Assembly: GCA_026713405.1 (NCBI GenBank)
Contig: JAPOON010000752.1
Span: 1-13,749, forward strand
Length of the DNA stretch: 13,749 bases
Direction of reading: 5' to 3'
From: Gammaproteobacteria bacterium
Lineage (GTDB): Bacteria > Pseudomonadota > Gammaproteobacteria > Pseudomonadales > Azotimanducaceae_A
Below the pieces are notes generated by a model. It had not been told where the DNA came from. It ran no database searches and was given only the letters and a program-made list of their open reading frames with translations. Below, piece after piece: positions 9,801-13,749 of this stretch. The position numbers and the translations under genes are program-made. Positions within the stretch are counted from its first letter, which is position 1; each line of letters begins with the position of its first letter.

Positions 9801-10032
9801 TGTCTTCCTCGACTTCCGCGGGGGTCGCGGCCGGGTAAGGGACTTCGATGCGGACGATGCGCGGGTCGTACTCGGGGAAGGTTTCGAGGGTGATCAGGTC
9901 GGAGGCGATCAGCCCGCCGACAAACAGCAGGAACAGCAGTACGTTGGCGGCGACGGGATTGCGGGCGAAGTAGGCGATGACGCCCCGGTTCGCGCCCGCT
10001 TCCGGAACACCGATGCTTGCAGATTCAGCCAT
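6868..10032 (-). CDS. RND efflux permease A
   Basis: This 1054-residue RND inner-membrane permease is the first of three in the operon. The N-terminus is cytoplasmic (about 27 residues), then TM1 near 28-46 and porter loop 1 with EEVEEDIVKRIEESL and SVNVTGG. TM2 is near 347-366. TM4 carries Asp411-Asp412 in GIVVDDAIVVGENI, matching the AcrB proton-relay pair. TM7 is near 540-562, followed by porter loop 2 with FYGAEAQRIQRGREE, then TM8-TM12 from about 884. TM10 reads GVIVNDTILLM (Asn951, Asp952), with no lysine where AcrB has Lys940. The ATG at 10032 is preceded by AGGGA seven bases upstream, a modest ribosome binding site, and lies 42 bases after the adaptor 2 stop. The lack of a CusA-type methionine/glutamate pattern argues against a metal pump, but only by eye. 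Substrate unknown. Confidence 0.97.
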   Translation of the reverse strand: MAESASIGVPEAGANRGVIAYFARNPVAANVLLFLLFVGGLIASDLITLETFPEYDPRIVRIEVPYPAATPAEVEEDIVKRIEESLVGTIGVARTVSSSREELAVVDVEMEPFADDIDTLNFVRTAIDRIEDFPPLNADEPEVTKVEVSRNVLTVAVSSGALDPYGLRHEAESLRDRLLLLPSISIIELFGTKDQEIQIELSEETLRQYGITLDHVVSAIRRTSVNVTGGELRTGSGDIIMSTLAKRDYADQFADVVVIARADGSLVRLGDIARLHDSLLEHDTVTTVNGVPTIFLQVKVSADTSPQEASAQVRDYLAGFEAAETVGVAIWEDETWAVEDRMYLIIKNGIFGLILVFAALMLLFDLRIATWVALGVPVVFVASLIVFPFIGLTLNVITLFAFFILIGIVVDDAIVVGENIATHRDRGATGAEGAIAGTREVIAPIAVGAFTTMAAFAALLPLDGVIGQMFAVIPIVVVVVLLLSLFEAAIVLPGHLARSGRWSAWPLAAIQQRCHAAVQAVIEARIVPLISWSVRRLQWPPVIVAGSVLVAACLLVFGIVHFDPSLQVVDEKNVQVDLVLPRDARPEDLQAATEHAVAAAAQVNSELGGRAVDATAVAIGRHFPMETYRGADAGRYRGNLASVQLRLNPPDVRGVTIEELQHRWRLSLADMPGVESVNFPTRQTQTSNTLSYALIHPDPDVLADAAGELREALTRLDGVGRVNDSIERGKRRFDVRLNAAGHAAGLSAASVATQLRNGFYGAEAQRIQRGREEVLVMVRYPQDRRTSYAELLNERINLPASREQVPLYTVAEITETRGIANRLRIDGRSAAVVTAGYDATRLFTDDLADDVETRILPGLESRYPDMQIRKHGANRDMQRLTDILALSVPIALLVMYCLIASFLRSFVQPLLALAGIPMAFVGAVLGHLVLGYGFSNTSVFGLIAVSGVIVNDTILLMYRYNQMVRDSDIPEIAAISAATRQRARAILLTSVTTLLGLLPILFSGDEAIQFLIPLVVSIAFGLVFAGIGLLFFLPSVIMMVELAKGRLSRRQFAG

Positions 10033-10074
10033 GGCGGATTCCCTGCCTGCGCGGTGCGGCGGCTGCCCGGGTGC

Positions 10075-11238
10075 CTATTGCGCCGCTCCCGCGGGTACGG
10101 CGTTCACGCCCAGGCCTGCGCGCGCGCCCGGGACGCGGCCCACCACGATTCCGTCACGGGTGTCGAACGCCCGGACCAGCCAGCCCCCGTCGCTGTAGCC
10201 CACCGAAGCGGGGGTGTGTGCGGTGAGGGTGCCGTCATCGACCAGCCAGACGCTGCTGTTGATCTGCAGCGCGGATTCGGGCAGCACGAACACGTCGTCC
10301 TGCATCGGCCCTTCCACGGTCACGTCCGCAAAGGTGCCGGGCGGCGGCAGTATTGCGGCGTTCTCCTGGTCGAGCACCTCGAGGTACAGGCTTGCCAGGC
10401 GCGTCTCGATATCGACCTCCTTCGAGACCCGTTCGACCACAGTCTCGTAGGACCGGCCGTCGGCGACCGCGACGGCCCTCTTGCCGACAACCGGTTGCAG
10501 TGAATTCAGGTCGAAGGCCGAGATTCGGGCGCGCACCCGCAACTGATGCTTCGCATAGACTTCACCGACGTTCGTGACCACCCGCTCCACCACCTGCCCG
10601 GGGGACAAGGCGGTGGTGCGCACGTATCCGTCGAACGGCATCCGGATTCTCGTCTCGTCCAGAGCGATCTCTGCCAGCGCGATCTTGTTGCGGGCGATTT
10701 CCACCAGTGCCTCGGCTTCCTCGATAGTACCTTCGGTGGCGAGCCAGGGGTTCAGGTGCCCACCGGGAAACTTCGCCATGAACTGCGGAGCCCGCGCTGC
10801 CTCGTCCAGCCGCTGCTTCAGGTTTTCCTGTGCGGCAACCAGCTTGAGTTTCGCGTTCGCCACGATCAGTTCGAATTCGCGCGCGTCGACTCTCGCGAGC
10901 GTTTCGTTGGCGCGGAATTCGGTGCCGCTGCGGAAATTTTCCGACACCCAGACCACTTCGCCGGATACCTCCGGAATCACCGCCACGTTGCCGAGCGTGC
11001 TCACCGTGCCGGTCAGCACCACCTTGTGGGATGCCCGGGTCGCGACCGGCTCGATGACCGCCGCGGTGGGCTCGACGCGGGCCTGGGCCAGATTCGGATC
11101 GATCTCGAGGAATTCGCGGCTGGGTGCGCGGGCGAAGAAGATTGCCGCCAGAATCGCCGCGACGATGACTGCCAGCTGCAGGATGCCGCGCCAGCGCGGC
11201 TGCTGTCCTGCATCGCCCGGCCCATCGGATTCCGACAT
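10075..11238 (-). CDS. RND periplasmic adaptor 2 (HlyD/MFP family)
   Basis: This 387-residue membrane-fusion (periplasmic adaptor) protein links an RND permease to an outer-membrane channel. I chose ATG 11238 (MSESDGPGD) because GGGAGG lies eight bases upstream. A longer reading from TTG at 11313 would run through the candidate -10 box and hairpin. A single membrane anchor lies at about residues 18-37 with no lipobox cysteine, so it is probably anchored by this helix rather than by lipid. The two lipoyl half-motifs are at about 87-121 (IPEVSGEVVWVSENF) and 195-222 (TRIRMPFDGYVRTTALSPGQ). The helical hairpin between them (about 122-195) is broken by a Pro/Gly-rich stretch at about 151-170. Beta-barrel and membrane-proximal domains follow. 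It is clearly different in sequence from adaptor 1, so this is not a recent duplicate. A 42-base gap separates it from permease A. Confidence 0.94.
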   Translation of the reverse strand: MSESDGPGDAGQQPRWRGILQLAVIVAAILAAIFFARAPSREFLEIDPNLAQARVEPTAAVIEPVATRASHKVVLTGTVSTLGNVAVIPEVSGEVVWVSENFRSGTEFRANETLARVDAREFELIVANAKLKLVAAQENLKQRLDEAARAPQFMAKFPGGHLNPWLATEGTIEEAEALVEIARNKIALAEIALDETRIRMPFDGYVRTTALSPGQVVERVVTNVGEVYAKHQLRVRARISAFDLNSLQPVVGKRAVAVADGRSYETVVERVSKEVDIETRLASLYLEVLDQENAAILPPPGTFADVTVEGPMQDDVFVLPESALQINSSVWLVDDGTLTAHTPASVGYSDGGWLVRAFDTRDGIVVGRVPGARAGLGVNAVPAGAAQ

Positions 11239-11246
11239 CTTTGTAT

Positions 11247-11252
11247 CCTCCC
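11247..11252 (-). promoter_or_regulatory. Shine-Dalgarno sequence of adaptor 2
   Basis: GGGAGG lies eight bases upstream of ATG 11238. It is the strongest ribosome binding site in the operon, and it decides the start of adaptor 2 against the longer TTG reading from 11313. Confidence 0.8.
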
Positions 11253-11253
11253 T

Positions 11254-11278
11254 GTTCGGGCTGGCGCCCGGCACGAAC
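11254..11278 (-). promoter_or_regulatory. hairpin in the adaptor 2 leader
   Basis: On the minus strand a stem CGGGC-GCCA-GCCCG is flanked by outer GTT/AAC arms with a four-base bulge. The hairpin ends two bases before GGGAGG, so it could affect ribosome access or mark an RNA processing point. This rests on base pairing by eye only. Confidence 0.3.
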
Positions 11279-11312
11279 GGCCTCGGCGATTCCTGCCCGC
11301 GATCAGCGGTCA

Positions 11313-11340
11313 AGTATAGACGACGAAGTCGGCTTGTCGG
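11313..11340 (-). promoter_or_regulatory. candidate internal promoter upstream of adaptor 2
   Basis: On the minus strand a TATACT box (11318-11313, 5/6 match to -10) is preceded at 16 bases by CCGACA (11340-11335, 4/6 match to -35). It lies in the 168-base gap between the adaptors and would give a leader of about 70 bases before ATG 11238. A direct repeat GTCGGC-TT-GTCGGC (plus strand, 11328-11341) overlaps the -35 side. The downstream four genes could thus be expressed without adaptor 1. Confidence 0.4.
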
Positions 11341-11406
11341 CAGTCCCGGGCGGTCACTCCGCGACCTGTCTTGCGGCGAAGGCGCCGGTCAGACCAGACC
11401 GTTGCC

Positions 11407-12558
11407 TCAGGTGGTTTCCAGGGCGATGGGCCGCACGCGCTGCCCTTCGATGGCGTTGGCCAGTGTGGAGAGGCAGATCATCTCGCCGGTTTCCACGCCG
11501 CCCCGGATATAGACCGATTCGCCGGTCGTGCGCAGGACATCGACGCCACGGAACGACAGGCGGCCGTCCTCGGCCACCACATAGACCCGGTCCCCTTCCT
11601 GCAGCGCGGTGCGTGGAACGACGATGACGTTTTCGACCCAGACGCCGAAGATTTCCGCTTCCACGAACAGGCCCACGGTCAACGGCGGTGCGTTGCCTGC
11701 CGGTTCGTACGGCGACGGTACCTGGGCGATGACGTTGACCATGCGCGTACGTGGGTCGAGTTCACCTTCCGTACGCACCACATGGGCCTCCCAGGCGTGT
11801 TCGGCGCCGGCGAACTCGGCGCGCAGGATCACTTTCGGCATGGGCGTGCCGTCCTCCGTGCGCGCCAGCGACAGTGGCAGAAAGGCGAGGTCGACATCGC
11901 GCACGGGCAGGCGGACTTCGGCGTAGTCGATGGAGTAAAGGGTGGCGATCGCCTCCCCCCGGTTCACGAACTGGCCCACGTCGACCCGCTCGGTGCGCAC
12001 GCGGCCATCGTAGGGCGCCGTCAGGCGGGTGCGCGCGAGGTCGCGTTCGGCCCGGGCCAGGCTGGCCTCGGCCGCGCGCAGCGAGGCGCGGGCGATGGTG
12101 AGCCGGTTGAGGGCGTCGTCTCTTCTGGACTCGCTCACGGACTGGGTCTTGGCGAGTTCCTCCGCCCTGCGATGATCCTTCCCGGCGTTGTCGAGTTCGC
12201 TCCGGGCGGAGGCCAGGTGTGCCCGGGACTGTTCGAGGGCGACCTCGTAGTCGACCCGTTCCACCTCCACCAGCACATCGCCCCTGGCGAAAAAGCCTCC
12301 GGTAACCATGCCGGGCGCCACGGCGACCACCCTTCCCGCGACTTCCGATACCAGGTTGCTTTCTGTCTTCGGCAGCACTTCACCGTGTGCGTCGACGGTC
12401 ATCTGCACCCACCTGGGCAGGGCCGGCTCGGCGTACACCACGGGAACTTTCGGCGCCGCGGCGCTCTGCTGCAGTTCGGGCCCGGCCGCCACGATCATGA
12501 CTGCCAGGGCTATGCCCGCGGCCAGCACCAGAAGGGCGCTGAGATACTGCCTGATCAC
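11407..12558 (-). CDS. RND periplasmic adaptor 1 (HlyD/MFP family)
   Basis: This 383-residue membrane-fusion protein is the first gene of the efflux operon. The N-terminal anchor helix is about residues 5-25 (ALLVLAAGIALAVMIVAAG), with no lipobox cysteine. Lipoyl half 1 is at about 70-104 (SEVAGRVVAVAPGMVTGG). A long uninterrupted Ala/Arg/Glu-rich coiled-coil hairpin spans about 105-177, lipoyl half 2 is at about 178-210 (TRLTAPYDGRVRTERVDVGQ), then beta-barrel and membrane-proximal domains to the end. The start is GTG at 12558: it is the only ATG/GTG/TTG in frame before the upstream stop at 12673-12675, and it gives a complete anchor helix. No convincing Shine-Dalgarno sequence precedes it, so the exact start is less certain than the gene. 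The hairpin is regular and longer than the broken one of adaptor 2, so the two adaptors probably occupy different positions in the pump. Confidence 0.94.
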   Translation of the reverse strand: MIRQYLSALLVLAAGIALAVMIVAAGPELQQSAAAPKVPVVYAEPALPRWVQMTVDAHGEVLPKTESNLVSEVAGRVVAVAPGMVTGGFFARGDVLVEVERVDYEVALEQSRAHLASARSELDNAGKDHRRAEELAKTQSVSESRRDDALNRLTIARASLRAAEASLARAERDLARTRLTAPYDGRVRTERVDVGQFVNRGEAIATLYSIDYAEVRLPVRDVDLAFLPLSLARTEDGTPMPKVILRAEFAGAEHAWEAHVVRTEGELDPRTRMVNVIAQVPSPYEPAGNAPPLTVGLFVEAEIFGVWVENVIVVPRTALQEGDRVYVVAEDGRLSFRGVDVLRTTGESVYIRGGVETGEMICLSTLANAIEGQRVRPIALETT

Positions 12559-12626
12559 TTGCGGGCGAGGCCCGTGCGCCCCGTGCAGGCGACGCTCTCG
12601 CGGCGCTTCGCAAACGGCCGGCTGGG

Positions 12627-12649
12627 TTGGCTTGATGACATCCAGCCAA
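12627..12649. promoter_or_regulatory. 23-bp near-perfect palindrome, candidate operator
   Basis: Ten of eleven base pairs are symmetric around A12638. The outer arms are TTGGCT and AGCCAA, with one mismatch (T12633/C12643) and an inner GATG/CATC core. It overlaps the last two bases of the candidate -10 box and covers the predicted transcription start of the efflux operon. Length and placement suit a dimeric repressor such as a TetR-family protein, which often controls RND pumps. No regulator gene is in the window, so the binding protein is unknown. Confidence 0.5.
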
Positions 12650-12676
12650 AGTAAGCGTCTTTGCAGGCGCGTTCAA
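12648..12676 (-). promoter_or_regulatory. candidate sigma70-type promoter of the efflux operon
   Basis: On the minus strand, TTGAAC (12676-12671) and TACTTT (12653-12648) are separated by exactly 17 bases. Matches to consensus are 4/6 and 3/6, so the boxes alone are weak. Support comes from location: it follows the hairpins after DUF3501, lies in the 192-base gap before adaptor 1, and a 23-bp palindrome overlaps the -10 and predicted start site. The predicted leader is about 80 bases. Confidence 0.4.
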
Positions 12677-12705
12677 GTGACCCGCCTCGGGCGGCGTCGG
12701 TGCTG

Positions 12706-12726
12706 CGGAGGCTGCCAGTGCCTCCG
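12706..12726 (-). terminator. candidate terminator hairpin after DUF3501
   Basis: A perfect 7-bp GC-rich inverted repeat (CGGAGGC / GCCTCCG, 7-base loop) starts 24 bases after the DUF3501 stop. A second small hairpin (CCGCC-TCG-GGCGG) follows at 12682-12694. Neither has a T-tract, so intrinsic termination is uncertain. The position between two operons is what supports the call. Confidence 0.35.
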
Positions 12727-12750
12727 GGACACCGGGTAATGGCGGGCGGG

Positions 12751-13332
12751 TCAGTCGAGATCGGCGAGCAGGGCGGGACGTGGTTCGCCCTCAACTGTCA
12801 CCTCGCAACGCATCCGCTCGTGGTCGATGCCGAATGTCAGGGGCGCGCCGGACTTGAGGGATGCGATGCATGCCGCATCGAGTTCGAAGCGCATGAAATG
12901 CACGGCGGCGGTCTTTTCGTCGGTGGACCTCTCGAGGTCCTCGTTGGCGTTGCAGAATATGCGGGGGCGGTCGCCGGCGCGTACCCAGACGCGGTGCTCC
13001 ACGCCGCTGAGCGCCTCGAGCGCGCGCCGCCGCTCCTCGACATCCGGATATTCGATCATGAAGGTCGCCTTCCAGTTGGCGCCGTCGGGTATGAGGGGGT
13101 TGTAGGCTTCGATCTCCTCCTCGATCAGAGCCGGCTCGAAGATGCGCTCCACCCGCAGCATCTCCTGCACCTGGTACTTCATGGTGGTGAAATCCTCGAA
13201 GTAGAGGGTTGCGTGGTCGTTCAACGGCAGCTGCCGGTTTTTCTTGTGGGCGATGACCGCCGCGCGGAACGCGGGCCGTTCCGTGGCGTACTGCTCCAGG
13301 CTCCAGAGCTTTGACCGGTCGAGCTTGTCCAT
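12751..13332 (-). CDS. DUF3501 family protein
   Basis: This 193-residue soluble protein has no signal peptide or membrane segment. I recognise it as DUF3501 from its N-terminal pattern (DKLDRSKLWSLEQYATERPAFR, here split as LWSLEQYATERPAF at about residues 10-23), the MLRVERIFEPALIEEEIEAYN stretch near 58-78 (key run VERIFEPALIEEEI), its length and its neighbour. Its molecular function is not established. Genes of this family usually sit directly next to a gene for a heterodisulfide-reductase-like iron-sulfur protein, often with a rubrerythrin. The same pairing is seen here, with 12 bases between the genes, which suggests co-transcription and a shared, perhaps redox or peroxide-related role; that role is inference. 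ATG 13332 is a clear start, though no strong ribosome binding site precedes it. Confidence 0.88.
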   Translation of the reverse strand: MDKLDRSKLWSLEQYATERPAFRAAVIAHKKNRQLPLNDHATLYFEDFTTMKYQVQEMLRVERIFEPALIEEEIEAYNPLIPDGANWKATFMIEYPDVEERRRALEALSGVEHRVWVRAGDRPRIFCNANEDLERSTDEKTAAVHFMRFELDAACIASLKSGAPLTFGIDHERMRCEVTVEGEPRPALLADLD

Positions 13333-13344
13333 GCCGGGCCCGCT

Positions 13345-13749
13345 TCAGATGCCGTACGCGGCGCGTACCATGGAAATGGGATGTTCGGCCTCGCCCGTCT
13401 CGCCCTGACCATTAAGGCCATGGGCGATCAGCCGCCCGGCCATGGGGCAGTCCGAGCCGAACCGGTCCGGTTCCGCCTGCCTGACCCGGTTGACCACCGG
13501 GCGGGCGATCTTCATGGCCTTGGCATGGGTTTCCGCCTTCACGGCGTAGGTGCCGTCGTGGCCCGAGCAACGTTCGATTGCCGCCACTTCGGTGCCGTCG
13601 ATCAGGTTCAGGAACTCCCGGGTCTTCATGCCGATGTTCTGCACGCGCTGGTGGCAGGCCACGTGGTAGGCGACCTTGCCGAGGGGGTTCCTGAAATCCG
13701 TGTTCAAGAGCCCGGCCTTGTGACGCAGCATGAGGTACTCGAAGGGGTC
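13345..13749 (-). CDS. CCG-domain (heterodisulfide-reductase-like) iron-sulfur protein, C-terminal part only
   Basis: The last 134 codons of a longer gene are present. The frame is open at the right edge (DPFEYLMLRHKAGLL), so the ATG at 13731 is internal. The visible part is a cysteine-rich CCG-type domain: YHVACHQRVQ, then RCSGHDGTYAVK, then DCPMAGRLI. Relative to the HdrB-type motif (C, CC, CxxC) only three of five cysteines are kept: CS replaces CC and CPMA replaces CxxC. From memory the CSGH and CPxAG forms are typical of the DUF3501-linked subfamily, so I do not read this as decay. The missing N-terminal part would be expected to carry a 4Fe-4S dicluster ferredoxin domain. A probable role is electron transfer or redox chemistry in the cytoplasm, with partners unknown. 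It is co-directional with DUF3501, 12 bases away, and probably in the same operon. Confidence 0.86.
   Translation of the reverse strand, partial: DPFEYLMLRHKAGLLNTDFRNPLGKVAYHVACHQRVQNIGMKTREFLNLIDGTEVAAIERCSGHDGTYAVKAETHAKAMKIARPVVNRVRQAEPDRFGSDCPMAGRLIAHGLNGQGETGEAEHPISMVRAAYGI

Noticed and set aside
3662..10032. Assigning names from known operons (mdtB/mdtC, triC, cusA)
   Set aside because: The gene set and the TM10 sequences do not match those systems, and metal-pump residues of CusA are not seen; a specific symbol would be a guess.
6808..10503. Plus-strand open frame (1231 codons) opposite permease A and part of adaptor 2
   Set aside because: Same antisense shadow: it crosses the boundaries of two real genes and gives low-complexity Gln/Asp/His-rich protein.
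11239..11313. Longer adaptor 2 starting at TTG 11313
   Set aside because: The added residues are not anchor-like, the region holds a -10-like box and hairpin, and GGGAGG sits at the ideal distance from ATG 11238.
11386..11401. Inverted repeat CGGTC-AGACCA-GACCG just after adaptor 1
   Set aside because: Only five pairs and no T-tract; not enough for a terminator, and the operon seems to continue.
11371..12654. Plus-strand open frame (427 codons) opposite adaptor 1
   Set aside because: Antisense shadow of a clear adaptor; runs into intergenic sequence at both ends without a ribosome binding site.
12380..12794. Small minus-strand frames at 12380-12676 and 12555-12794
   Set aside because: They overlap adaptor 1 or DUF3501 in other frames, lack ribosome binding sites and look like no family.

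Overview
The window comes from a GC-rich Gram-negative bacterium, most likely a proteobacterium. The basis is two inner-membrane/periplasmic adaptor proteins and three RND permeases, which need an outer membrane to work against, plus a DUF3501/CCG-domain gene pair known mainly from proteobacteria. The taxon is an inference; no rRNA or other marker gene is present. All seven genes lie on the minus strand, so transcription runs from high to low coordinates.

Right edge (about 12700-13749): the C-terminal part of an iron-sulfur protein with a heterodisulfide-reductase-like cysteine-rich (CCG) domain, cut by the window end, followed 12 bases later by an intact DUF3501 gene. Two GC-rich hairpins after DUF3501, then a candidate promoter and a 23-bp near-perfect palindrome (12627-12649), mark the boundary to the next operon.

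Middle and left (1-12558): a five-gene RND efflux operon. In order of transcription it holds adaptor 1 (12558-11407), adaptor 2 (11238-10075), permease A (10032-6868), permease B (6841-3662) and permease C (3665 to beyond the left edge). Gaps are short from adaptor 2 onward, and B and C overlap by ATGA. The 168-base gap between the two adaptors has its own candidate promoter and a hairpin just upstream of a strong Shine-Dalgarno sequence. No outer-membrane factor (TolC type) and no regulator is visible inside the window.

The unusual part is the composition. Two different adaptors (as in TriABC) are combined with three different permeases (MdtABC and MuxABC have two). RND pumps are trimers of permease with six adaptors, so the gene set could build a 1:1:1 permease heterotrimer with a mixed adaptor ring; this is inference. 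Permease C stands apart. It has an extra two-helix hydrophobic insertion between TM6 and TM7, an extension of at least 138 residues after TM12, no acidic residue at the TM10 site where A and B have Asp, and exactly two periplasmic cysteines. It is one uninterrupted frame from 3665 to base 1.
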